Assembly (NCBI RefSeq): GCF_019649055.1
Contig: NW_026570321.1
Span: forward strand, 1-64,000
DNA length: 64,000 bases
Origin: Paramacrobiotus metropolitanus
Lineage: Eukaryota > Tardigrada > Eutardigrada > Parachela > Macrobiotidae
Reading direction: 5' to 3'
In this document: piece by piece, positions 9,910 to 20,081 of the stretch
Numbering within the stretch: the first letter of the stretch is position 1
How the letters are laid out: each line of letters begins with the position of its first letter
Position numbers and translations under genes: made by a program
Notes under the pieces: model-generated
Databases searched by the model: none
What the model saw: only the letters and a program-made list of their open reading frames with translations
Told to the model about the DNA's origin: nothing

Positions 9910-12286
9910 CTTTGAAAGTACAAAACTTTGCTGGGTGCAGCTCGTGGCACTTAAAGCAAATCAGCTGACCGGCATCATTTTTCCACTTATTTAGGTCAAT
10001 TTCTACATTGCCAATCATGAACGGCCGTCGGCCGCTATTCTGTTGATTTTCAGTTTTTATACTTTCTTCCTTTCCGTACGTGCTTGCAGACTGTTCGTAC
10101 GAGTTCTGGCGATAATTACCATATCCGCCTCGGCCACCGCGGCCACGATTATTATTACCGCGGTATCCACCGCGTCCACGGTTACCATTATTACCGTAAC
10201 TGTTGTTGTTTTGATTCCTGGTGTTATTGTATTCAACTTGTTGCGACTTCAAGCTGTAAAAAGTCTTCAGCTGAGTACACACTTCTTCAACTGTTTTTGG
10301 TTTGGACTCAGTTAACTTTTCAAACCAGCGCCATCTATGCGGTTTTAATCCTTGAATAAGGATTGACACCCGCTCTTCTTCACTTGTACCTAACGTGTTG
10401 AACCAATTAAGGTAACCATCCACATACGAGTTCACTGTATGCGCGTCAGTAAATACACGGGCATACATTGCCTGCCGTATTTCGGCTGGATCACTCTCCG
10501 AAGAGAAGTGACTAAGAAGTACTTCCTTCCAGTACTTCCAGTCCTTATCTGGATTCTTCTTTTTGTGGTCTGCGTACCACAAATACGCATCGTCTTTTAA
10601 TGAATTTGACAAACCCTTATCGATAAGCTGTTTGTCATCCCAACTGTTTAAGTCTTGACAGCGTTCACAGTCAAGAATGAACTTCTCAACTTTTCCACTT
10701 TCCTGCGTGCCCTTATAGTTTTGTGGATAGTGAGTTTTTTCTTTCGTACCTTTACCACTCTTCTCAAACTTTTCCATCAGCGCTATACTGCGCTCAATCA
10801 ACTCGTTTGTACGAGTATTTTCACGCGGTTGTTCATGTACATCGTACTGTGCATCATCCCACTGTGCGTCTTCCGCTCTTCGAATATCGTTCTCATATTC
10901 GTAGCCATTATCACGCACAGGTACGTAATCCCGATTTCGGTGAGTTTCGCTGAAATCAACCCGACGGCCGGCATACGCCTGCGACTGTTGACCAGAGGTC
11001 AGCTTCGGTGCTGCCTCGAAAGCCGCTTCCCGTTCAGTAGTACTTACATGTAGCCGGGATTCAGCCTGTTCACTGACAGCTCTATTTTTATTTTTCAAAC
11101 TGTCTTCCCACTGCTGCAGCCTGGCCTCCCACTCGGCCAGCTGTTTTTCACGCGTTTTCGCTTTATCGAATTCATCTTCAATGCATATCCATTGACCTTG
11201 CAGATCGTCACGTTCTTTTTTCAGTTCTGCATCGACTCGAGATTCTTCTGCTTTTAATTTAATACGCAGATCATCTCTTTCTTTCTGCGCACGTATAAGG
11301 TCACGTTGCAGTTTACCACTGTTGACCATTGAATCATGGCACTGCTTTTCCAGATTTTTGTTTGTATTACGTACACGGTCCACTTCATCTTTGTTTTTGT
11401 CATGTTGAGTACGTAAATCAAAGATGTCAGTATTCAACTTTTTCACGTTTTCTTTGCACTGTTCATCGTGCTTCTTAATTTTTTCTTTCAAATCATTTAT
11501 TTCATCGTCACGCTTTTTCACATCCTCCTTCAAGGCATCGTTGTCATCACTTAACGTATGACACCACGTATTAGCCTTTACAAACTTCATATGCATTTCT
11601 TCCGTTGCGTTTAAACCGGCTTTGGCCATTTCTTTCATTTCGCCAAATTCTTTTTCATTTTCTATTCTGCCTTCCCATGCCAGTACAGTATTGTCAAACT
11701 GTTCTTGATCAAGAGCAAACTGCTTCACTGCAGCATGTAACGGATGGATCACGTCCATCGTTTTATTCTGTTCGTCGCTCTGACCGGGAGCAACTGTACT
11801 ACGCTGAAAGAACGGCTGTGCTGATAGTGGTTCAACGCCACCAGTTGGCACATCTTCATCAATGATACTCGCATTCATATCTTTTTCGATATTGGTAGCA
11901 GCTGTGTTATCAACTTTCTGCTCCTTATTATGCTGTACAAAAGCAAAAGGGGAAACAACCTTTTCCACAGTTTCACCAGCATTTTCATACGCATCTGCAG
12001 CTGCACTTTGAACAGCTTGCACTTGCACGGTAAACTTTTGCATTGCAGCTTTGTACGCTTCAACAGTGAACAGTTTCGTAATATTAGTCGGCAGCTCTCT
12101 GTGTTCCAACCACACTCGCCAACCTGTCGGTGGCTTTCCCATTTTGGCTTCATCGTTGTCATATGTAACGAAATCTTTGCCACATATTCCTGATTTAGGG
12201 ACTGCAACATTCAGTTCATTCAGGAATGCTTCGATTTTAACGCCAATTGGCACGATAAACTTATCCGGTATCAGCTCTGCTGCACC
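9884..12286 (-). CDS. gag: Gag polyprotein
   Basis: About 790 residues. The N-terminal third is unassigned. About residues 218-388 form a long, highly charged coiled coil, unusual in length for gypsy gags. A retrotransposon capsid-like region lies at about 550-670 (AYLWYADHKKK, YWKEVLLSHF, GYLNWFNTL, ILIQGL). Next is an Asn-rich RGG/RGRGG tail at about 681-717. A Cys/His knuckle CFKCHELHPAKFC closes the protein; its spacing is C-x2-C-x3-H-x4-C, one short of the usual knuckle. No ATG occurs between the upstream stop (12289-12287) and the conserved part, so the true N-terminus is probably in another frame upstream, or a shift has occurred. The stop TGA (9886-9884) overlaps the protease frame. 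Confidence 0.85.
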   Translation of the reverse strand, partial: GAAELIPDKFIVPIGVKIEAFLNELNVAVPKSGICGKDFVTYDNDEAKMGKPPTGWRVWLEHRELPTNITKLFTVEAYKAAMQKFTVQVQAVQSAAADAYENAGETVEKVVSPFAFVQHNKEQKVDNTAATNIEKDMNASIIDEDVPTGGVEPLSAQPFFQRSTVAPGQSDEQNKTMDVIHPLHAAVKQFALDQEQFDNTVLAWEGRIENEKEFGEMKEMAKAGLNATEEMHMKFVKANTWCHTLSDDNDALKEDVKKRDDEINDLKEKIKKHDEQCKENVKKLNTDIFDLRTQHDKNKDEVDRVRNTNKNLEKQCHDSMVNSGKLQRDLIRAQKERDDLRIKLKAEESRVDAELKKERDDLQGQWICIEDEFDKAKTREKQLAEWEARLQQWEDSLKNKNRAVSEQAESRLHVSTTEREAAFEAAPKLTSGQQSQAYAGRRVDFSETHRNRDYVPVRDNGYEYENDIRRAEDAQWDDAQYDVHEQPRENTRTNELIERSIALMEKFEKSGKGTKEKTHYPQNYKGTQESGKVEKFILDCERCQDLNSWDDKQLIDKGLSNSLKDDAYLWYADHKKKNPDKDWKYWKEVLLSHFSSESDPAEIRQAMYARVFTDAHTVNSYVDGYLNWFNTLGTSEEERVSILIQGLKPHRWRWFEKLTESKPKTVEEVCTQLKTFYSLKSQQVEYNNTRNQNNNSYGNNGNRGRGGYRGNNNRGRGGRGGYGNYRQNSYEQSASTYGKEESIKTENQQNSGRRPFMIGNVEIDLNKWKNDAGQLICFKCHELHPAKFCTFKGQIQRGDT

Positions 12287-12461
12287 TTACTTTACTGCCT
12301 GTCGCGTAAACTTCGGTTGCACTACCGGCTGTGACGCCGCGCTTTTCGAATTTTCCATTGTTAGGTTTTTTCGCTTTTACCTTCGCTTCTTTGTTCAGCG
12401 CTCGTTGCACTGACTTCTTTTGTCTAAATCCGAGAAACTTCTTTTGTTTCACCCGGATACT
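12261..12461 (-). CDS. Basic ORF fragment upstream of gag
   Basis: About 65 residues rich in Lys and Arg (KQKKFLGFRQKKSVQRAL), open without an ATG. It ends 26 bp inside the start of the open gag frame and differs from it by one frame. It may be the true gag N-terminus separated by a one-base shift, or a chance frame in the leader. I cannot decide between these. Confidence 0.3.
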   Translation of the reverse strand, partial: SIRVKQKKFLGFRQKKSVQRALNKEAKVKAKKPNNGKFEKRGVTAGSATEVYATGSKVRCSRADTG

Positions 12462-13077
12462 TCAGCTATGTCTTTTGTTCTCCGTGTTCGTTAACACTGG
12501 CTTCTTTTGTACAGCTCAAGCACTGCTTTGGCTGTCTACGCTTTAGCTACGCTCAAGATTGTGTGCACACTTGTATGCTTCGGCACTGCTCTCAGCATAC
12601 GTACTTTAGCTTAAAAATACTGCTTTCGACTCTGTCTACTCGCAGTTTCGTTGCGCAACTTTCACTTTAGATTTACCAGGAACACGTCTGTTCGCTGGCT
12701 AAGAATTATTCGGGAACATCAATCTCTGGCCAGGAGAATTGAGTCCCTACTTTAATCAGATTTTACCCAATTTTGTGCTCAGGATCGATCTACAGGTTAA
12801 CCCTGCATCGATCAGCTGGCAGGACAAACTGCACAGCGTCCAGACAGAGCAAAGCTCCCGGACAATTAGGTTTTCGTCCGGGTCGCAGGCACAGGAGAAT
12901 TCTCACCACCAACCCACCTGTCGCCAGTACCCGGACTACTTTACTAAGGCGTCCAGTCGGCAGTTACTGCCCGGACATCCGTCCAGTCGGTACCGAAGCA
13001 CCCGGACTGAGCACCGGGAAATGTTAATTCGCACAATTTCACATGTTTACTTAGCTAGGCCTTAGGAAAGGTTCTTG
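12462..13077 (-). other. Retrotransposon 5' leader
   Basis: This lies between the primer-binding site and the first gag-like frame. No supported ORF was seen. A packaging signal or internal ribosome entry may lie here, but nothing in the sequence shows it. Confidence 0.5.
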
Positions 13078-13095
13078 AACTGACGGTGGGCGCCA
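13078..13095 (-). other. tRNA primer-binding site
   Basis: On the minus strand, the 18 bases directly after the 5' LTR read TGGCGCCCACCGTCAGTT. TGG pairs with the CCA end of a tRNA, and TGGCGCC starts the binding site of many retroelements. I cannot name the tRNA without a search. Confidence 0.7.
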
Positions 13096-13486
13096 TGACG
13101 GAGAGATGAGTACGATAGGATAATACCGTAATATCAATCCTACCGACCTGACTCAACGACAGAGAATGAGCTGATAATTTCAATGTGGTAGCCAAGAAAT
13201 ATGTGTAAGCTACGAACTACGCGAAGCGAGAATCTCACACTGCATTCCGACGATATTTAATCGAAAACCTGACACTGCCAAACTTGAATGCCCCAACCGA
13301 TACCCAAATACTGCAACTCTCGGACTTATATAGGCGTGAAGCGCGTCCGGTTAGAAAAGCCAAAAGTATAACCGAAACAAAAGAGAAACTGCGAGAAAGT
13401 ACAAAAATATAGCCGTAAACGGTAAAGTACGAGTACATATATCTAGAAGTACGTACATCGCTGCTACTGTACACCATATTCCGTCA
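13096..13486 (-). repeat. LTR, 5' copy (391 bp)
   Basis: The partner of 2742-3143, with TGACGGA at one end and TCCGTCA at the other. It is 11 bp shorter because of several small indels in its left half. It would drive transcription of the element on the minus strand. Confidence 0.95.
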
Positions 13487-13490
13487 CTAC
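13487..13490. repeat. Target-site duplication CTAC, right copy
   Basis: It matches 2738-2741 exactly and directly follows the LTR end. Confidence 0.8.
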
Positions 13491-13780
13491 ACACAGAAAC
13501 TATAAAAAACCGGGAAATTTTGCGTATGCTTTGTTTAGTTTTTGTCAGTGTGGAAACTTCTTGCGAGCTACACCGCGTTCGGGTTTCAAACCTCATGTTA
13601 CCATATTTGTTAGTTTCACGGGCAGGTGACACGGAACGACACGACACGTGCGGCTCTCGAGGAACAACAAGCAAGCATTCTGCGTAGTGCTTCACAATTC
13701 CGTGGCACAGTAAAGGCCAAATGGTTCACGATTCACGACTGATCGTTTCGTTTGGTTCACGACCGATCTCACTACGTTCC

Positions 13781-14228
13781 GGCCCGCGCTCGCGCTCAAT
13801 CTCTGACTCTGACTGCAAAAAGTCTGACTACTCAAAGTCGGACTCTAACCGCTCAAAGAAGCTAAACGCTATTAGGTCCTAATAAAACCTAGTGACGTAA
13901 GAAACCTAAAAACAACCTCAAAAACGTAGGTTATTCTTAGGTTTCTTAGGTTATTCTGAGGTTAACGTTTCTTAGGTTTCTCTGGTTATTCTTAGATTTT
14001 TGAGTTTTTTTAAGTTTTTTAGGTGATTCTTAAGAAACCTAAAAAAACCTAAGAAACCTAGGAACCTAAGAGTAACCTAAGAATTACAGAATAAACCTAA
14101 TAACCTGTTTGAATTAGGTTGGATCAGAGTTTCGGTGGTCAAAGAAGCTGAGGTCAGAGTCAGACTTTGAGCAGTCAGAGTCATAGTTTGAATGGTCAGA
14201 ATCAGAGTCAGAGCTTGAGCGTGGGCCC
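13781..14228. repeat. 448-bp fold-back repeat, possibly a non-autonomous element
   Basis: The left half is rich in CTCTGACTCTGACT-like and CTCAAAG-like words, and the right half in their complements, in reverse order. The outer ends GGCCCGCGCTC and GAGCGTGGGCCC pair. The centre (about 13870-14110) is a dense cluster of CCTAAGAAACC-type words on both strands. The RNA or DNA could fold into a long imperfect hairpin. It lies in intron 1 of copy 1, about 300 bp after the retrotransposon. No clear target duplication was found. Confidence 0.6.
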
Positions 14229-15113
14229 TACTTTTACCCCGTGCACTACATGCACATGGTGTATGTAAAGAGCACAATTTACCGGTAAACTACCTTTTCG
14301 ATTTTCGCCTTTTACCGTCCCTTAAGGTCCGACGTGGGAAAACATTTTTGCAGTGTATCTCCTGCACAATAATTTTGCTATGTTTGAAAAGATGTACGCA
14401 TTACTGTAACATATTACTGAATTCCGGAAATTATTATTCTTATCAATTCCAGCAATAAATTCTTCTGAAATTCAGAAATTGCTCCAAATTGTATGCCCAG
14501 AAATTCACAGCGCGACAACGTAATTGGTATTTTGTCGGACTTTTTAAAGTAGCAGCATGTTTCGGACATTTACGAAAATTATACTTTAGAAATATCTTGA
14601 CAAATGAAAGTGAATGTACGAGTACAGTACAGCACTATTTTGAAAACAAGCAAGTGTGGTGAAAGCAAATGCAAATGTCGAGCGAAGGAAATTTTGACTT
14701 GAACCGTTGGGCCAGGCAGTAAACGGAATGAACGGAGGGAAAAGTAGTACGAGTACCGAAACTCCGAAAGTTTCAAAGCTTTTTTGTGTATTGTACAGAA
14801 ATACGAGTACGATTGAAAGGCAATGAAAAGGTCAAAAGTGGTGAACTGAGTGGTCAAATTAATAAGTTATTCTCAAATGTTCTAAACGGTGCCACCGCGA
14901 AAGTGGTTTTTGGTTGTTCCCCTGACTGGTCATTAGCACTGACTGCTGATAAGTACGTATTTATTACGAACGTAGTGTATTAACGAAAATTAATAAGTAT
15001 TGTGCGAGTAGATCTCCATAGTTGAATGTTCGTGTAGTTATCAGCCGCTGATTTACTTCGCGCAATTTGCGCGGGGTCCACTAGTATAAATATATTTGTG
15101 ATGTTTTTTCAAG
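14229..15113. other. Rest of intron 1 of cyclase copy 1
   Basis: AT-rich, and no gene is supported. Copies 2-4 have introns of only 0.2-0.7 kb at this place, so most of 13487-15000 is probably extra inserted DNA, but I could not identify its source apart from the fold-back repeat. It ends at the exon 2 acceptor (TTTTTTCAAG, 15104-15113). Confidence 0.5.
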
Positions 15114-18100
15114 ATGTAACGAACTCTGGGAGGTTTATCCACTGGCCGCTCAGCTGGATTTTCTGATGATTACCAGGTACCTGAAACAGTAGATGGCAGC
15201 ATTCGTTAAAGTAAACAACAAGAGCCTCGTAATTAATTGTATTCGGGTTTCGACCCAGTGATTTAGCAGCAGGTTAGTAATTACTTGTGTTAGGATTTGG
15301 ATATTAATTTCCGGTACTATGGAAGCTCTATTGATACTACATACAGCGATCCTGCACGATCTTCTCAACGTTAACCTTTAGCCTTGAATTGTATAGATAT
15401 TACAAAATGGTGATAGTATTACGAGCTCGAAATTCCATTGGCGGGCTCTGACTTTTAAAGTAATACGTAACAAGATATTAGGCTTAGTATTTAATATGCA
15501 GATCTTTAGGTTTGCTACTGGCCCGGTAAAATCCTTAGCCGGAGGCACTACGCTATTCAGCGCAATGTTGTACCCGGCTTGTGTTGCTTGAACGGGAATA
15601 CCTTGCTCCTGTTGTCGATGGTAATGACAGTGTTTTCACAGTATGGCCGGACATACGCCCATAGTCGGCAGCAAAGCTCCGACGTGGATCGCAACGTCCT
15701 CCAGTGCCGTGACCGCCTACATCCGTTTGTTCGGTATTTCCAGTTGACAAACATGTTCGCTTGGCGGTCATTAGTTCTCCTCAGAGACATGAATTCTAAC
15801 CCGTTCTTTCCCGAGTTCTGGAAGATGCTGTCCGCAGATTTTGCTGTTCGAAATAGCGGCTACCAAATTCATGCAGAAACCGTCAACTCCAGACCTGGGC
15901 CAGTTAATTACACACAGCTTCTCACACGTCTCGACGCAGTATCACGCGGTAGGCTAATGGTATTCACGTTTGCAGTAACTCTTTCCCAACACGTCGGGAG
16001 CAAATATCAAAACAATGCTATTTCGTTATTATTTTATACACAAGTGTCTTTAAAGAAGTCATGCACCGCAACGATAATGCTACTAAAAACTCAGTTTATC
16101 TTCAGTGTACTTCTATTTTGGCGATCCAGTGGAATTCCGGAAGATGATGGTAAGCGGCGTAAAATTACGCACATGTGAATCTAACCCATGTCAGCTATGT
16201 CTGTTGGTTGTCCTTTTAGATCAAGGCCTGCGAACTCAATATGACCAATGGCGAACATGTATGTCTATTCCCAAAAATTGCAATATAGCTGTCGCTCCAA
16301 GCTTGACATACGTTAATTTACTATAATAATTTCACTGTCCTGATGTTGTAGGTATACATTGTCCATGACCACCTTCAGATTCGACCAATAAGCCGGCATC
16401 AGACTACCTCACTTGGGAAAACCGCGATCAGTTTGACAGTATCGCTAAACTTGCGTACCGATCGGTGCTCATTATAGAGCCAGATGATTCGGTGTACGGC
16501 AGAACGGGAGCGGATGCCAAGCATCCGTTTTATGCTTACATGCTAAATCGTTCCCGAGTTGAATACAACTATAGATATACGTACGGACCTTTTGAACCGG
16601 TAACTTCCAGAAAGTCAGAATTGCATTATAAAACCGCTGATGCGTTCATGAACCTTCATTAAATTTACAGTTCGCACCTCACATGGCGGCTACGTATAAT
16701 TCGATGCTCATGCTGGCTGAGGTAAACCCGCACTTTGTTTAGAATAAAATTTAAAAACGACACCACTTTTTATTGTAACACCGTAGTTATGATGTGACAT
16801 ATAATTACAGAGTATGTGATTCAAACAAATCCGTCAAATAAGAAACAAAATGGCTTAGGTAGTTTCTGTGATTAGGTAGTAGAAGAACTGCGCACGTCTG
16901 GCTTAGAAAAAATATGGCAGTCTGGGAAACAGTTGGCTAAATTGTTCATGAATCGGACCTTTGTAAATGACTTGGGCGAAATATATATGGACCCAACGGG
17001 ACAGCGCGAGCCTACAATTAATATTAACCAGTTGGACTGGAATACGTCCCAGATCAGAGTAACAACATCTAAATTGTCTTCTTAACATTTTGTTCAAAAT
17101 CCAATAACGTACTGTACGTATCATTAATCGGTTTAGACTGTGCTTGTTCAAAGAGCCGGTAGCTCGAAGTTGGAAATCGCTCAAAAACTGCAATGGCCCG
17201 GCGTTTGGCCACCTGTTACCGAACCGAAATGTGGATTCCGAGGGGACGCTTCTGTTTGTAATTCACAAGGTGAATTTCTAGAACAACTCTTTTCTAGTCC
17301 TCATGCATCTAACAGCGATAAACTGAATTTAGTGGCCAAGCCTTTGTACGTAATACACCATGTAATGTACGTGTAACCTTTGCAGACAACATGAGCACGA
17401 TTGCCGTTTCCGTCACAACCGTAGTGCTTGTGGTGGTCAGCCTTATGACTCTGCTTAGAGGGTACGTACAGATAATCATGAAGTTTTATGCCGCATGGAA
17501 TTAAAGTATAAGTATGCAGCCTAAATGACCTCGCTCAGAATTATCAGAATGTTTTTTATTATGTTTGTTGCATTAGCTATGTCAAATACGGGAGCCTGCT
17601 TTTGGAGTTTTCATGGGAAATTCCATCCGATCAGTTGCAACCGGTATACGAAATAATAAAAGTTCTCGTTAGTGCTGCAATGCAAGCAGAAGCTTCAGTT
17701 TTAATTAATTAACCCATGCAGCGAGCAGTATGCACTGCACATTTAGTTTTTCTTTATTCAAGTGGAGAATATAAAAGGGCTAAGTAAATGCCAAAAGACT
17801 GCATTAAAATAAATGTGCATCTGAATGGTTTCAGAATGAAAATTCATCGAAAAAGCAAGATAAAGTGTTGTTATACACCAAAGAGCTGCGCATGGTGTAC
17901 CTCGTTCCATTGGAAAAAAGGCCGTCAGTAATACTGGCCAGTAAGCAGCATTCTCATCAGGTACAGTTCAGTGAGCCGGGACTCAGGATTCTCAGAGAGG
18001 TACGACAAGGCGCAATAATGAGGCAGTTTAACCGCAGTTCACAAACTTTGAACTTGTAAAATCCTTTTAATTTCGAAGGTCATGAAGGTGGATCATCCCA

Positions 18101-20081
18101 ATATAAATCGCCTAAATGGAATAACAATAATGCAGATGTCCGGATATTTTGTTTCGGATTACTGCACCCGTGGTTCCCTGCCAGCTTTGTTAAACAAGAT
18201 GACCTTGGATGCTAATTTCCAAGCCAGTTTGATGCTCGATGTTCTAAAGGTACAGTGTTTGCTTTAATGCTATTAGTTTTACAAAAATTTATCTGTATCC
18301 TCTTACCCCTTGTTACAGGGGTTACGTGCTGTGCATCGGTCTGTTTTAAAGTGCCACGGAAATCTCAGCGCTTACTCCTGCTTGATTGATAGGAATTTCA
18401 CTCTTAAGCTAGGCAAAGTTGGATTCGCACAAATACGCCTCCAACATGTTCATGACATTTCGCAAAAAGGGACTCAAAATGAGAAAGGAAAGCAAGCATT
18501 CGCCTCTGGAGCGAAAAAAGACGTGCGGGACATAGCCCATATAATGCTTCAGATCATTTTTCAAGACAACGCCAAGGAATGCGTATTAAATTCAGGTGTG
18601 AAACTGTAACGAGCACTTGGACAGCGCTGCATAGTAAAACTCACCAATAGCTCCAGGAAATTCGCATAGAGGATGTTCGTTTTGTCAGAGCCGGTAAACG
18701 ATTTCACGGCGCAAAGAGCAGGCGCGTTGACAGGACCATTTGCCAATCTTCTGCCATTACTAATTTCCTGCCAAAGCATAGACATGTCCAACCTTCCAGA
18801 CATCGATCAACTGCTGAAGAATGTCCAACCTGCGTTACGTCCGTTCACCAAAGCAGCATCTCTAGCAGAACAAATCCTTGGTCGCCTTGCAACGTACACC
18901 GATGAATTAGACTACCAAGTAGCGCAGCGTACTATTGACCTCATGGAGGAGCGAAAGCGCTGTGACAATTTACTATGGGCTATGTTGCCAAGGTCAGACA
19001 GAACTCTCGGCAATTGGTCAACGCCGCAGTGCGATGCGCAGTCTTCCATGTGTACCCGTAAAAGACGTCCATAACAGAAGCATTACTGGTTTTTTTGTAG
19101 TGACGTTGTCAACGACCTTCGAAAAGGGCACACACCAGAAGCGGAATATTACCTATCCACATCGATCATGTTTGTGTGAGTGCAAGCGATATTTTTAAGC
19201 AATTCCTAATAACCAACCACACTTAAAAGAAAAAAAGTTTGCCGTGTTACCTAGAGAAGTTTCTGGATTTGGTATTCTCCTTGGCCAAATTACACCCGAA
19301 GAAGCAATGGTATTTTTGAACGAGGTGCGCCCTGGTTCTTGTAATCATTTAACAATCATAAGCAGTCGCTCTTGTTTTAACATTTAAATCGTGCAGGTTT
19401 TTTCCAAATTTGATGGACTTCTTAACAACCATGACGTGTACAAAGTGGAAACCATCAAGGAATCATATCTAGTACGCAAATGATAAAAAGATAACCAGAT
19501 CTAGGTTGGACTGTACTGCGATTCCACGACAGGTTGCAAGCGGTGTACCAAGGCGAAATGAAAGTCGCCATGTTTATGAAGTGTGTCGCTTGGCCGCTTC
19601 TATGGTGAACGCCTATTTGGCGACCTTTGCGCTGCGCTTTAACGGAACGACAACACTGCGAGCTGGAATACACAGTGGAGCTGTTGCCGCCGGGGCTGTT
19701 GCCGCCGGAGCTGTTGTCGTCGGCCGCAAAGCGCCTCGTTACTTTTTGTAAGCTATAAGCCTATACCTACAGTAAACAATTGCACTACAACGGGTCTTTC
19801 TACTCTAGTACTTTTTTGCGTACTCACTTTATAGTCTACGTTAAAAGAGTCTTTTATGTTAATTAATTGTTTGCAGGTTTGGTGACACTATCAACACAGC
19901 CAGCAGAATGATGAGCACCGGCGCGGATGGTAGAATCCACATTAGCCATAGCACAGCGGACCAACTGAAAGATTATTCTGAATTTGTAGCAGAGCCACGA
20001 GGTGTCATCGAAGTTAAGGGCAAAGGAATGCTGCCGACGTATTGGCTCTGTACTGTAACAACTGCTAACTGTTCAACCTGA

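Larger units (their letters stand above)
2742..13486 (-). mobile_element. Ty3/gypsy-type LTR retrotransposon, full length
   Basis: A 10,745-bp element on the minus strand, inside intron 1 of cyclase copy 1 and opposite to it in orientation. It has LTRs at both ends, a CTAC duplication, a primer-binding site starting TGGCGCCC beside the 5' LTR, then gag, protease, RT, RNase H and integrase in Ty3/gypsy order, plus an extra ORF before the 3' LTR. Gag, protease and pol lie in three frames. Gag has no ATG in its own frame. Either unusual recoding is used or the copy has small disabling indels. RT keeps a recognisable active site but with FIDD instead of the usual YxDD. No membrane-anchored envelope-like protein was seen. 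Confidence 0.93.
1658..20081 (+). pseudogene. Receptor-type guanylyl cyclase, copy 1 (disrupted)
   Basis: First of four tandem paralogues. The intact family plan is an extracellular ANF-receptor-like domain, one membrane helix, a kinase-homology pseudokinase, a dimerisation helix and a cyclase domain making cGMP. Exons by alignment to copies 2-4: 1658-2013, 15114-15176, 15642-15948, 16106-16149, 16220-16258, 16352-16599, 16671-16721, 16876-17058, 17137-17269, 17386-17461, 17577-17643, 17835-17999, 18079-18249, 18319-18595, 18689-18992, 19101-19175, 19255-19324, 19397-19471, 19533-19747, 19877-20081. Lesions: about 5 extra bases in exon 3 give an in-frame TGA at 15745-15747. A net +2 shift lies in exon 6 (16352-16389). 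Exon 19 holds a 7-residue repeat expansion in the glycine-rich loop. The RYCLF motif reads RYFLF. Intron 1 is about 13.1 kb and hosts a retrotransposon and a fold-back repeat. Splice sites remain good, so decay looks recent, or the shifts are assembly errors. Confidence 0.8.
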
